DNA of 64,000 bases from Bacillota bacterium. Lineage in GTDB: Bacteria > Bacillota > Clostridia > Lachnospirales > Lachnospiraceae. Position numbers and translations under genes: made by a program. Below are positions 24,457 through 33,304 of this stretch, in pieces. Position 1 is the first letter of the stretch, and every line of letters begins with the position of its first letter. The stretch is taken from assembly GCA_023411555.1 (NCBI GenBank), contig JAEYOQ010000049.1, positions 32,067-96,066 of the forward strand, written 5' to 3'. Below the pieces are notes generated by a model. It was given only the letters and a program-made list of their open reading frames with translations. It ran no database searches and was not told the origin of the DNA.

Positions 24457-27186
24457 GTGGAGCAGGCAATTACAAAGATGTATTTCCCGGAAGGGTATCA
24501 ATGTAAGTATAATGAAAAGGTAATGGCTTTTACAAATATGCTGGGCCGGAAGGATCCAAAGAAGAACGGATACCAGTGGGATGATCCGGAATATGTTATC
24601 TTGGAGGCCGGTGTCGATGATGATATGGCAGAGGTAGGTCTGGCTATGGGGTATTATACCAAGCGAACCGCCAAAGAAATGGCTCAGATTATGGGTAAAT
24701 CCGAGGAATATTGCCACGAGCAGATGATGAAGCTGGCAGTATACGGCACAACCTTTGTCAATGTTATTAATGGAGTGGACACCTTCTGGCATGCAGAGAG
24801 CTGGATTCCGGGTATTATGGAGATGGTTGTAAATAATCTTGATAATGTAAAGAAGTATCCGGTTGTCGCTTATGCCATGGAGGCCTATGGTAGAGTCAGG
24901 GGGCCCATGAGTGCAGGTATGTTCCCTCCCGGAATTGGCCTGATGAGGGTAATTCCTATTGAGACAGCCATCGAAGGCAATAGCCGCAGAGCCAGCTATG
25001 AAGAGGTTTCCAAATACTTGAATGACAATACGATATTTTCTTGTTCTCCTTGCTCCTGTCGTACTGATAGAGAGGCCATGGGAGAGGGCTGTGGTCACCT
25101 GAAGGAGGATATGTGTATTCAGATGGGCCATGCAGCAGAATACTATATCCGTACAGGTCGCGGAAGGGAAATCACCAGGGAAGAAGCCTTCGAGATCATC
25201 CATCGGGCAGAGGAAAATGGTCTGATGCACCAAATTCCCAATATTGACGGGTCCGGAAAAACCCATGCCATCTGTAACTGCTGTGGATGCTCTTGTCTGT
25301 CCCTCCGCTCCGGAACGATGTATAAGAATGTGGATATGGTACGTTCCAATTATGTTTCAAGGGTTGATAAGGAAAAATGCGTGGCCTGTGGTCAGTGTGT
25401 GGAGAACTGTCCTATGAATGCCATGAGGCTGGGACAGAAGCTTTGTTCCAGTGGAGCTGTTATAGAGGAAATTACAACAAAGTATACACCTAGAAACAAT
25501 GATTGGACGCAAGATGACTGGAATATCGATTACAGGCTCAATCGTCAAGAGGTTGTGGACACCGGTACGGCGCCTTGTAAAACCAACTGTCCCGCCCACA
25601 TAGCGGTACAGGGATACATAAAATTAGCAGCTCAGGGCAAGTATACGGAGGCTCTGGAACTGATTAAAATGGAAAATCCCTTCCCGGCTGTTTGTGGATA
25701 TGTCTGCAACAAGCGCTGTGAAGATGCCTGTACAAGAGGGAATTTGGATGAACCTATCGCAATCGATGACATCAAGCGTTTTATTGCAGATCAAGATCTG
25801 AGTAAAAAGACAAGGTTTATACCTAAAAAGCGTAATAACTATAGTGATAAAAAGATTGCAGTTGTGGGATCTGGGCCGGCAGGACTTTCCTGTGCTTATT
25901 ATCTGGCTATCGATGGCTATGACGTGACGGTGTTTGAGAAAGAAAAGGTTGTCGGTGGAATGCTGATGTTTGGGATTCCCTCCTTCGTTCTTGAGAAAAG
26001 AATCGTAGAAGCTGAGATCGATGTTTTGAGAGAATTGGGTGTTACCTTTAAGACCGGAGTAGAGGTTGGAAAGGATATAACACTGGACCAGTTAAGAGCA
26101 GATGGATATAAAGCCTTCTATCTGGCAATCGGAGCACAGAAGGGTAGGAAAATAGGCATTGAGGGAGAAGATCTTGAGGGTGTGGTATCCGGAATAGAAT
26201 TCCTATCTCGTATCAATCAGGATGAAACACAAACCATCTCCGGTAACGTAGTTGTGATCGGTGGCGGTAATGTGGCAATCGACGTAGCCCGGGTTGCTGT
26301 TCGTGCCGGTGGTAATAAGGTAAGTATGTACTGCTTAGAGAATAGAGAGCAGATGCCGGCTCTAGACGAAGAGATTGAAGTGGCTGAAAGTGAGGATATC
26401 ACAATCAATAATTCCTGGGGACCTAAGCGTATTATAGGTGAGAATGGTAAGGTAACGGCTATCGAGTTCATGCGCTGTATCAGTGTCTTTGATGAGAAGG
26501 GACGCTTTGCACCTAAGTATGATGAAAATGATACGACGATAGTAGAAGCAGATCATATTCTGTTATCGGTAGGTCAATCCATCGACTGGTGTGGAATGCT
26601 CGCGGGCAGTAAAGCAGTGATCAATCCCAATCAAACTATCCGTGTAGATGATATTACCTACCAGACAGATCAGCCTGATGTGTTTGCAGGTGGAGATGCG
26701 GTGACCGGACCTCGTTTTGCAATCGATGCGATTGCAGCCGGAAAGCAGGCAGCCATTTCTATTCATCGTTTTGTCCAGGTGGGACAGGATTTACGGATTG
26801 GCCGCAGTCGTCGCCATTATATCGAATTAGATAAGAATGCAGTAATTATCGATAGCTTTGACACAACTCCCAGACAGAGAGCAGCAAAGATTGACGGTCA
26901 GGAAGCAAAGAAAACCTTCCGTGATATCCGAACAGCCCTCACTGAGGAGCAGATGAAGAAGGAAACAGAACGATGCCTTGGCTGTGGTGCTACTGTGGTT
27001 GATGAATACATGTGTGTAGGCTGTGGTATGTGTGCCACAAAGTGTAAGTTTGGAGCCATCACCCTAGAGCGTGTTTATGACGGTAAGGGCGTGGAATTCC
27101 TGGGTATCAAAAAGGCGATTACACCTCACGTAATCAAGCGTAAAATAAAGATAACTGCCAAAAAAGTAATTGGAGGGAAAAGATAA
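24457..27186 (+). CDS. Fe-S/FAD oxidoreductase with GltD-like core, copy 1
   Basis: This is a 909-residue multidomain enzyme. The N-terminal domain carries a Cys-rich region (CSPCSCRTD, GCGHL, MCIQMG, then CNCCGCSC; about 196-285). A ferredoxin cluster motif (CVACGQCVENCP) is near 308. A glutamate-synthase-small-subunit-like Fe-S domain starts at about 372 (CKTNCPAHIAVQGY). The FAD site GSGPAGLSC is near 470, the NAD(P) site GGGNVAIDVA near 601, and two more four-Cys clusters lie at about 839-870. It should move electrons from NAD(P)H or through bifurcation to a low-potential acceptor. The GTG start follows AAAGGAG at 24441-24447. It lies between hypB and hypA, with a paralogue at 29332. Confidence 0.85.
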   Translation: MEQAITKMYFPEGYQCKYNEKVMAFTNMLGRKDPKKNGYQWDDPEYVILEAGVDDDMAEVGLAMGYYTKRTAKEMAQIMGKSEEYCHEQMMKLAVYGTTFVNVINGVDTFWHAESWIPGIMEMVVNNLDNVKKYPVVAYAMEAYGRVRGPMSAGMFPPGIGLMRVIPIETAIEGNSRRASYEEVSKYLNDNTIFSCSPCSCRTDREAMGEGCGHLKEDMCIQMGHAAEYYIRTGRGREITREEAFEIIHRAEENGLMHQIPNIDGSGKTHAICNCCGCSCLSLRSGTMYKNVDMVRSNYVSRVDKEKCVACGQCVENCPMNAMRLGQKLCSSGAVIEEITTKYTPRNNDWTQDDWNIDYRLNRQEVVDTGTAPCKTNCPAHIAVQGYIKLAAQGKYTEALELIKMENPFPAVCGYVCNKRCEDACTRGNLDEPIAIDDIKRFIADQDLSKKTRFIPKKRNNYSDKKIAVVGSGPAGLSCAYYLAIDGYDVTVFEKEKVVGGMLMFGIPSFVLEKRIVEAEIDVLRELGVTFKTGVEVGKDITLDQLRADGYKAFYLAIGAQKGRKIGIEGEDLEGVVSGIEFLSRINQDETQTISGNVVVIGGGNVAIDVARVAVRAGGNKVSMYCLENREQMPALDEEIEVAESEDITINNSWGPKRIIGENGKVTAIEFMRCISVFDEKGRFAPKYDENDTTIVEADHILLSVGQSIDWCGMLAGSKAVINPNQTIRVDDITYQTDQPDVFAGGDAVTGPRFAIDAIAAGKQAAISIHRFVQVGQDLRIGRSRRHYIELDKNAVIIDSFDTTPRQRAAKIDGQEAKKTFRDIRTALTEEQMKKETERCLGCGATVVDEYMCVGCGMCATKCKFGAITLERVYDGKGVEFLGIKKAITPHVIKRKIKITAKKVIGGKR

Positions 27187-27189
27187 GCC

Positions 27190-27531
27190 ATGCATGAACT
27201 AGGTATCATGTACCATATTGTTGAGAAGGTATTGAGAGTAGTGGATACTAACCAGCTAACCGAGGTGGAAGCGATCGTCCTACAGGTGGGAGAATTGTCT
27301 TCGGTGGTTCCAAGGTATCTCCATGCCTGTTACCCCGCAGCGGTAGATGGTACCATGCTTGAACATACCAAATTAGAAATAGAAGTCCTCACAGCCAATG
27401 GGCTTTGTCAGAGCTGTGGAAAGGTATATCCATTACTGGAGCACGCAAAGGTCTGCCCGGAGTGTAAGGGGGAAGAATTTGAGATGCTTAGTGGCGGAGA
27501 ATTCTACCTAAAAGAAATCAGGGCGTGTTAA
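27190..27531 (+). CDS. hypA: HypA nickel metallochaperone, copy 1
   Basis: This 113-residue protein starts Met-His-Glu, where His2 and Glu3 are the family's nickel ligands. A zinc site follows: Cys73, Cys76, Cys89 and Cys92. It would pass nickel to the adjacent HypB. Only four bases separate it from the oxidoreductase stop codon, so it is translationally linked. Hydrogenase is the usual client, but none is present in this window. Confidence 0.92.
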   Translation: MHELGIMYHIVEKVLRVVDTNQLTEVEAIVLQVGELSSVVPRYLHACYPAAVDGTMLEHTKLEIEVLTANGLCQSCGKVYPLLEHAKVCPECKGEEFEMLSGGEFYLKEIRAC

Positions 27532-27539
27532 AAAGAGAA

Positions 27540-27757
27540 AAGGGTCTGCCGCATAATATAAGTTAGTGCTACAGGAACGGATAACATGCATCCCATAATG
27601 CACTGTTTGACGGACAGATTGTTGTTTTGTATGACAGAAGCAAACATTATATGTTTGATAATGGCATACAAAACAATAAGATGTCAGGCAATCTGTGTGT
27701 GAGGGATGCATGTTGTTCGTTCCTGTATTAAAAACATACGTTATGCGGCAGGCCCTT
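27540..27757 (+). repeat. MITE-like dispersed palindromic repeat, copy B (full length)
   Basis: This 218-bp element is bounded by near-perfect terminal inverted repeats, 27540-27556 and 27741-27757 (AGGGTCTGCCGCATAA against its complement, one mismatch). Its two arms pair over much of their length, so RNA from it would fold into a long hairpin. Positions 27581-27613 are identical, in reverse complement, to 57971-58003 (copy C). Positions 27661-27728 match copy A. It lies between the convergent hypA and regulator genes, where it may also terminate both. Confidence 0.8.
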
Positions 27758-27764
27758 CTACTGA

Positions 27765-28472
27765 TTATTCATTATATATTTCTAGGTCTCCTTTTATGGA
27801 CCGTTCATAATATTCCGTTAAATACTGTATTGCTTCTTCAGTTTTCCCTTCTTTTATTAAATTAAATAACCCGGTCATAAAGTCGATGGTCAGTTGTATA
27901 CCATATAACCTGATGTGGCGTTCAAACAGGTTTCGGTTAGAGGTGCGGAAGGCATTATAGATCAAAGGTAAAATCGTATTTTTGCTTAGGATGCTCATAT
28001 ATCGAAAGAACTCGTAGGCTATTTCTGCGGCCTCTGACACTTTACTTGTCTTTTCAAGAGCGAATATATAGTCCTGTAGCTTATCTAGATTTTCCTTTGT
28101 TAAGCTTGATGCCATCTGTCTGATTGCAAAGGTGTCAAATAAGATCTTAAGTTCAATGGAAGAACGTATTTCAGGTCTACGAAGCATTCCTCCATTATAA
28201 TTCATCATTGAGACAAGTATGTCCACTGAACCCTTTTGGTTATAATCAGCCACAAAGGTACCAATTCTTGGTTGTATCTCTAGAAATCCTTTCGCTACCA
28301 TTGTCGCAATACCGCTATGAACGATATTGCGATTGATTCCCATAACTTCTGCTAGTTCACGTTCTGTTAAAAGCTGTTCCCCTATTTCAAGCTCACCTGA
28401 CAATATTTTGGATTCTATTTCATGAATGAATAGATCCTTTAGAGTAGGGGCTTGTAATTTTTTGAACTCCAT
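27765..28472 (-). CDS. FadR-like GntR-family regulator, copy 2
   Basis: This 235-residue paralogue of the regulator at 21787 shares the opening EFKKLQAPTLKDLF against DFTKLKAPTLKELF, the winged helix (LTERELAEVMGINRNIVHSGIATM) and the helical FadR-like ligand domain (SKNTILPLIYNAF). It is divergent from hypB copy 2 and probably controls module 2. An operator-like dyad is at 28493-28502. If its fold is correctly read, an acyl-CoA would be the effector. A good ribosome site is readable on the minus strand (AAGGAGG before ATG). Confidence 0.85.
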   Translation of the reverse strand: MEFKKLQAPTLKDLFIHEIESKILSGELEIGEQLLTERELAEVMGINRNIVHSGIATMVAKGFLEIQPRIGTFVADYNQKGSVDILVSMMNYNGGMLRRPEIRSSIELKILFDTFAIRQMASSLTKENLDKLQDYIFALEKTSKVSEAAEIAYEFFRYMSILSKNTILPLIYNAFRTSNRNLFERHIRLYGIQLTIDFMTGLFNLIKEGKTEEAIQYLTEYYERSIKGDLEIYNE

Positions 28473-28492
28473 ACATTATCCTCCTTGGTTAC

Positions 28493-28502
28493 TGGTTAAC
28501 CA
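28493..28502. promoter_or_regulatory. FadR-like operator candidate of module 2
   Basis: TGGTTAACCA is a perfect ten-base palindrome. It overlaps a larger dyad (ACTGGT at 28491-28496 with ACCAGT at 28504-28509). The half-sites resemble those of the module 1 operator. It lies in the divergent region between the regulator and hypB. Confidence 0.5.
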
Positions 28503-28624
28503 CACCAGTGATAATATTACAATATTTTGTTATAATTGTAAAATAAGTATTGTTTAGAGCGCTTTTTGATGGTAATATAATTATATATTTTCGTTAAAAG
28601 ATTGTCAATCAGCGGAGGGAGTAT

Positions 28625-29305
28625 ATGGAAAAATATAAGGTGATTCAAGTAAAACAAAGCATTTTTGCTGATAATGATGCCGATGCAAATACCTTACGAA
28701 TGCAATTAAAGAAGCAGGGCACATTTTTATTGAATTTGATGTCATCTCCTGGTTCGGGAAAAACAACCACATTGAAAGCAACCATAGCAAAGCTAAAAGA
28801 TGAGATGAACATTGGTGTTATGGAGGCAGATATTGCTTCTGATGTTGATGCGGCTGCAATTGCCGAACTGGGTACAAGGACGATCCAGTTACATACAGGT
28901 GGTATGTGTCATCTGGATGCTGATATGACAAGACAGGGGCTAACCTCCTTAGAGAGTGAAACGTTTGATTTGATCATCTTGGAAAACGTGGGTAATCTTG
29001 TTTGTCCCGCTGAGTTTGATACCGGTGCTGTAAAAAACGCCATGATTCTTTCCGTACCTGAGGGGCATGATAAGCCTCTCAAATATCCGCTCATATTTGA
29101 AAAGTGCGATGTATTACTCATTAATAAAATAGACGTAATGCCATATTTCAACTTTGATATAGAGCTTGTACAAGAGTATACGAGAAAACGTAATCCTAAT
29201 ATCAAGATATACCCAATATGTGCGAAGACAGGAGAAGGTGTCGACCAATTTACCAATTGGTTAAGGGATGAAGTAAAGGCATGGAAAAGCGAAGAAATGT
29301 TATAA
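28625..29305 (+). CDS. hypB: HypB nickel-insertion GTPase, copy 2
   Basis: This 226-residue protein is clearly paralogous to 23790-24452 throughout. The P-loop SSPGSGKTTT, the metal-site Cys-His (GGMCHLDAD) and Cys (LVCPAEFD), NKID and AKTGEG are all intact. It is the first gene of module 2, 27 bases before the second oxidoreductase. Two hypA/hypB pairs without a hydrogenase suggest dedicated nickel delivery to another enzyme. Confidence 0.9.
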   Translation: MEKYKVIQVKQSIFADNDADANTLRMQLKKQGTFLLNLMSSPGSGKTTTLKATIAKLKDEMNIGVMEADIASDVDAAAIAELGTRTIQLHTGGMCHLDADMTRQGLTSLESETFDLIILENVGNLVCPAEFDTGAVKNAMILSVPEGHDKPLKYPLIFEKCDVLLINKIDVMPYFNFDIELVQEYTRKRNPNIKIYPICAKTGEGVDQFTNWLRDEVKAWKSEEML

Positions 29306-29331
29306 AAATATAATGTAAAGGAGTTTATTCA

Positions 29332-32019
29332 ATGGCAGAGTTGAGACCAAAAATCGTAAAGCTTGCAAAAGTAGTCGGTGGCGTTTCAGGTATGGTAAAC
29401 AAAATTGACGAAAATGCACCAGAGTATTACAGCCTAGAAGCGGTATTAACTGATGAGGAGGCAGACGTAGCGATTGCGGCAGGTTTAAGGAAAGAGCGTA
29501 CAGCTGAATATCTTGCAAAGAAGGTAGGAAGACCGCTGGAAGAGGTAAAGGAGATCGCAGACACCCTTGGTTGGAAAGGTATCTTTCGAGTAAATACGGA
29601 TCCTCATGACAAAAAAGATCGCTACTATATGCAAATCTTTGCTCCGGGTATTATGGAGATGATGGTTAACAACAAGCAGATTCTAAATGAACATCCAGAG
29701 GTTGGTAGGGCATTCGAAGAATACACCCGTATACGTATGGCAAACATGTCACCCTTAATGCCGGATGGCTATGGGCTAATGCGTGTTGTCCCGATTGAAA
29801 GCTCAATAAAAGACATTCCTGGTGTCAGTGATTTTGAGAAATTGAGCTACTACTTAAATAAATATGATAAGTTTTCGGTATCACCTTGTTCCTGTCGTTC
29901 TTCCCGTCGTGTCATCGAAGAGGGGTGTGGACACTTGGAAGAGGATATGTGCGTGCAGATGGGTAAAGGTGCTGAATATTACATACGAACTGGACGTGCC
30001 AGAGAAATCAGCCGGGAGGAAGCACTTGCTATCCTAAAGAGGGCTGAGGAAAACGGCTTAATGCATAATATGCCAAACATTGAAGAAGCAGGGGAAAGTG
30101 CTGCGATCTGCAATTGCTGTGCTTGTTCTTGCTTTGGCTTGCGTGTAGGTTTACTTTATGGAGCAAGAGATGTAATACGTTCCAACTTTGTCGCAAAAAT
30201 TGATGAAACAAAGTGTGTTGCCTGTGGTCAATGTGTTGAGACATGTCCTGGAAATGCGTTAAAGATGGGTCAAAAAATCTGTACCAAGGAACCCTTACCG
30301 GCGCCAGAAAAATACCGCAAAATGAGCAATTCTATCTGGCATAAATCTGACTGGAACGTAGATTATCGTGTAAATAGGCAGGATGTACTGGCAACAGGTA
30401 CTGCTCCCTGTAAGACAGCCTGTCCTGCACATGTCGCTGTTCAGGGTTATCTTCGTCTGGCGGCTGAGGGTGACTATCAGGGTGCATTAGCTTTAATTAA
30501 GAAGGACAATCCATTTCCGGCAGTTTGCGGACGTATCTGTAATCATCGCTGTGAAACAGAATGTACTCGTGGCTTAATTGATGAGGCAGTAGCGATAGAT
30601 GAAGTAAAACGCTTTATTGCAGACCATGATTTAAAGAAGGATACCAGATACATTCCACCTATGATCAATCAAATTGGTAGACCCTATGATCAGAAAATCG
30701 CTATTATTGGAGCCGGCCCGGCAGGGTTAAGCTGCGCCTTCTACCTTGCTGAAAAAGGCTATAAACCTACGGTATTTGAGAAGGAGCATCGACCTGGTGG
30801 TATGCTTATGAACGGAATTCCTGCCTTCCGCCTGGAGAAGGATGTTGTTCAGGCTGAAATAGATATCCTGAAGGAAATGGGGGTAGAGTTTAAATGTGGC
30901 GTTGAAGTTGGGAAAGACGTAACAATTGCCGAACTCCGTAATCAGGGCTATAAAGGCTTTTATGTTGCAATCGGTGCTCAGGGTGGTCGTAGTCTTGGAA
31001 TTCCAGGAGAGGATGCAGAGGGTGTAGAGTCTGGTGTCACCTTTATCTGTGACGTGACCCTGGGTAAAGAGAAGAAGCTTACAGGTCGTACTGTAGTGAT
31101 AGGCGGCGGAAATGTGGCTGTTGACGTTGCACGTACCGCAAGTCGCATCGGTGCTACCCAGGTCCAGATGTTCTGTCTGGAGGATAAAGATCATATGCCG
31201 GCAGATGCTGATGAAGTTGCAGAAGCAGAACACGAGGGCATAAAAGTGAACCACTCCTGGGGTCCCAAAGAAATACTTGTGGAAAATAATAAAGTGAAGG
31301 GTGTAGTTTTCAAGAAGTGTCTCTCTGTTTTTGATGAGCAGAAGCGTTTTGCACCGAAATATGATGAAACGGAATTAATGACGGTGGAATGTGACCATCT
31401 ATTATTATCCGTTGGACAGAGTATTGTTTGGGGCGAATTACTTGCAGGAACTAAGGTCCAGTTTAATAAGAATGGCACTGTGAAGGCGGATGCTCTTACC
31501 TATCAAACAGCGGAACCGGATATTTTTGTTGGCGGTGATGCTTATACCGGGCCTAGCTTTGCCATAGATGCCATTGCGGCAGGAAAAGAGGCAGCTATCT
31601 CTCTTCACCGTTTTGTACAGCCCGGACAGACACTGACCCTTGGCCGTGATCGTAGAGATTATATTGCGCTTGATAAATCAAATGTTTCCTTTGATCAGGG
31701 CTACGATCATTCAAAGCGTCAACAGCCTGGCTATAATGCAGTAAAGGAGAAGACCTTTGGAGATACACGCATGACCTTTACAGAAGAACAGGTGAGGAAA
31801 GAGACCGCTCGTTGTCTTTCTTGTGGTGCGACAAAGGTAGATGATTATATGTGTGTTGGTTGTGGGCTTTGTACAACAAAATGTCAGTTTGGAGCTATTC
31901 GTCTGGAAAAAGTACGTGATTGGCATGCAGGTACCTTTGAAACAATGCCCATCAAGGTAGCAACCCACGTTGTAAAGAAAACCGGAAGAATTCTGGCCAA
32001 ACCCTTTGTAAAGAATTAA
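29332..32019 (+). CDS. Fe-S/FAD oxidoreductase with GltD-like core, copy 2
   Basis: This 895-residue paralogue of 24457-27186 has the same domain order. The N-terminal Cys-rich domain (CSCRSSRR, GCGHL, CNCCACSC) starts near 185, ferredoxin CVACGQCVETCP near 294, the GltD Fe-S domain near 359, the FAD site GAGPAGLSC near 459, the NAD(P) site GGGNVAVDVA near 589, and the C-terminal clusters near 826-860. It is the likely electron donor to the activase/dehydratase pair downstream. AAAGGAG precedes ATG. The two N-terminal Cys-rich regions are the best-conserved part. Confidence 0.85.
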   Translation: MAELRPKIVKLAKVVGGVSGMVNKIDENAPEYYSLEAVLTDEEADVAIAAGLRKERTAEYLAKKVGRPLEEVKEIADTLGWKGIFRVNTDPHDKKDRYYMQIFAPGIMEMMVNNKQILNEHPEVGRAFEEYTRIRMANMSPLMPDGYGLMRVVPIESSIKDIPGVSDFEKLSYYLNKYDKFSVSPCSCRSSRRVIEEGCGHLEEDMCVQMGKGAEYYIRTGRAREISREEALAILKRAEENGLMHNMPNIEEAGESAAICNCCACSCFGLRVGLLYGARDVIRSNFVAKIDETKCVACGQCVETCPGNALKMGQKICTKEPLPAPEKYRKMSNSIWHKSDWNVDYRVNRQDVLATGTAPCKTACPAHVAVQGYLRLAAEGDYQGALALIKKDNPFPAVCGRICNHRCETECTRGLIDEAVAIDEVKRFIADHDLKKDTRYIPPMINQIGRPYDQKIAIIGAGPAGLSCAFYLAEKGYKPTVFEKEHRPGGMLMNGIPAFRLEKDVVQAEIDILKEMGVEFKCGVEVGKDVTIAELRNQGYKGFYVAIGAQGGRSLGIPGEDAEGVESGVTFICDVTLGKEKKLTGRTVVIGGGNVAVDVARTASRIGATQVQMFCLEDKDHMPADADEVAEAEHEGIKVNHSWGPKEILVENNKVKGVVFKKCLSVFDEQKRFAPKYDETELMTVECDHLLLSVGQSIVWGELLAGTKVQFNKNGTVKADALTYQTAEPDIFVGGDAYTGPSFAIDAIAAGKEAAISLHRFVQPGQTLTLGRDRRDYIALDKSNVSFDQGYDHSKRQQPGYNAVKEKTFGDTRMTFTEEQVRKETARCLSCGATKVDDYMCVGCGLCTTKCQFGAIRLEKVRDWHAGTFETMPIKVATHVVKKTGRILAKPFVKN

Positions 32020-32056
32020 GTGAATGCGCGTGTTTACGGCAGAATAGAGGTATAAA

Positions 32057-32398
32057 ATGCATGAGCTTGGATTAATGGATGCTGTTATGAAGACGGTTGG
32101 TCGAATCGTAAAAGAAGAAAACCTAACACAGGTGCACAAGATAGTATTAGAGGTTGGAGAGTTATCGGGAACAGTACCACACTTTATTACCGATTGCTAT
32201 AAAGCGGTTGTAGCGGGGACCCAGTATGAGGCTACGGAACTTGTGCTTGAAATTGTTCCCGGTATAGCCCGATGTAACGATTGCCAAATGGATTTTCATA
32301 TTGACATCGAAACATTGTGCTGTCCGGTCTGTAATGGGAAGAACCTTACACCTCTGGAGGGAAAAGATTTAACAATTAAAGAAATCGAAGCCTATTAG
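32057..32398 (+). CDS. hypA: HypA nickel metallochaperone, copy 2
   Basis: This 113-residue protein has His2-Glu3 for nickel and a zinc site of Cys73, Cys76, Cys88 or Cys89, and Cys92. The Cys-Cys pair at 88-89 is a small variation. It has the same position after the oxidoreductase as copy 1. It is followed by a nested palindrome and the cooC-like gene. Confidence 0.9.
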   Translation: MHELGLMDAVMKTVGRIVKEENLTQVHKIVLEVGELSGTVPHFITDCYKAVVAGTQYEATELVLEIVPGIARCNDCQMDFHIDIETLCCPVCNGKNLTPLEGKDLTIKEIEAY

Positions 32399-32410
32399 TG
32401 TGAGAGTGTC

Positions 32411-32456
32411 ACCGAGAGTGAAAACCGTCTCGCATGCGAGACGTTACACTCTCGGT
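32411..32456. promoter_or_regulatory. Nested palindrome between hypA and cooC
   Basis: The outer arms ACCGAGAGTG (32411-32420) and CACTCTCGGT (32447-32456) enclose a perfect 18-base palindrome, CGTCTCGCATGCGAGACG (32426-32443). No T-run follows. It could be an mRNA stability or attenuation structure splitting the operon, or a protein-binding site. The local GC content is higher than that of its neighbours. Confidence 0.55.
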
Positions 32457-32524
32457 ACAAGCGAACCGGAGGGTAAGTGTGTTTTACTAGAGATATAATA
32501 AGTGAGAGAGTAAGGAGAAGAGTT

Positions 32525-33295
32525 ATGGAGCAAAATGCGAAAATTATTGCAGTTACGGGGAAAGGGGGAGTAGGTAAAACCTCCTTGTCGGCAGTTATTG
32601 TTAAATTGTTGACAGAAGCATTTCCAGATAAGCGTATTCTGGCGATCGATGCAGATCCTGCAGTGGGACTGGCAACTGCCCTTGGCATCGAAGTAAAGGC
32701 TACCGTTGATGACATACGAAAGGAATTTATTAATCAGGTAGAAACCGGTAATACCAACGAAGCAGTAGAACTGTTAGGCAATGCACGCTATATGATTTTT
32801 GACACCTTAGTGGAACAGCCTAATTTTTCCTTCTTAGCAATTGGCAGACCGGAGTCCGCAGGTTGCTATTGTAAAGTAAACACCTATCTAAAGGAAGTAA
32901 TTAAAATACTGAGTGAAAATTATGACTATATAGTTATTGACGGAGAGGCCGGCATCGAACAGGTGAATCGTCGTGTTATGGAAAAGGTTACTCATCTACT
33001 TCTTATCTCAGATGCAAGCAAAAAAGGAATCCAAGTAATTGAAACCATAGACCGGGTTGCAAAGGAGCTGGTGATGTATGATGCGGTAGGTGCTGTGTTT
33101 AATCGCATTCCGAGTATGGATATAATACAGCATATCAATACGGGAGATATCCCTGTTCTTGCTTATATACCATCGGATGAATCGTTGGCTACCAGTGATA
33201 TTAAGGGTGAAAATATTATGCTGTTAGCTGACAATGCCCCAATTGTAAATGGTGCACGCGAAGCGCTTATTAAGCTTAATATATTGAAAGGATAG
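32525..33295 (+). CDS. cooC: CooC-like nickel-insertion ATPase
   Basis: This 256-residue MinD/ParA-type ATPase has a deviant Walker A, GKGGVGKTS, at 12-20, and Cys114-x-Cys116 in GCYCKVN. That CxC motif is the dimer-interface nickel/zinc site that distinguishes CooC, the maturation ATPase of Ni-CO dehydrogenase, from other MinD proteins. ATG 32525 follows AAGGAG; an upstream ATG at 32477 is not well placed. No CO dehydrogenase is encoded here; the next genes are a dehydratase-like pair and, later, an ACS-like domain, which are its candidate clients. Confidence 0.85.
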   Translation: MEQNAKIIAVTGKGGVGKTSLSAVIVKLLTEAFPDKRILAIDADPAVGLATALGIEVKATVDDIRKEFINQVETGNTNEAVELLGNARYMIFDTLVEQPNFSFLAIGRPESAGCYCKVNTYLKEVIKILSENYDYIVIDGEAGIEQVNRRVMEKVTHLLLISDASKKGIQVIETIDRVAKELVMYDAVGAVFNRIPSMDIIQHINTGDIPVLAYIPSDESLATSDIKGENIMLLADNAPIVNGAREALIKLNILKG

Positions 33296-33304
33296 GAACT
33301 AAAT

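Noticed and set aside
24439..25349. Reverse-strand frames opposite the first oxidoreductase
   Set aside because: They have no ribosome sites or family features and lie wholly opposite a well-supported gene with conserved cysteine motifs.
22749..32398. A [NiFe]-hydrogenase maturation cluster
   Set aside because: hypA and hypB occur twice but hypC, hypD, hypE, hypF and hydrogenase subunits are absent. The remaining genes point to a different client enzyme.
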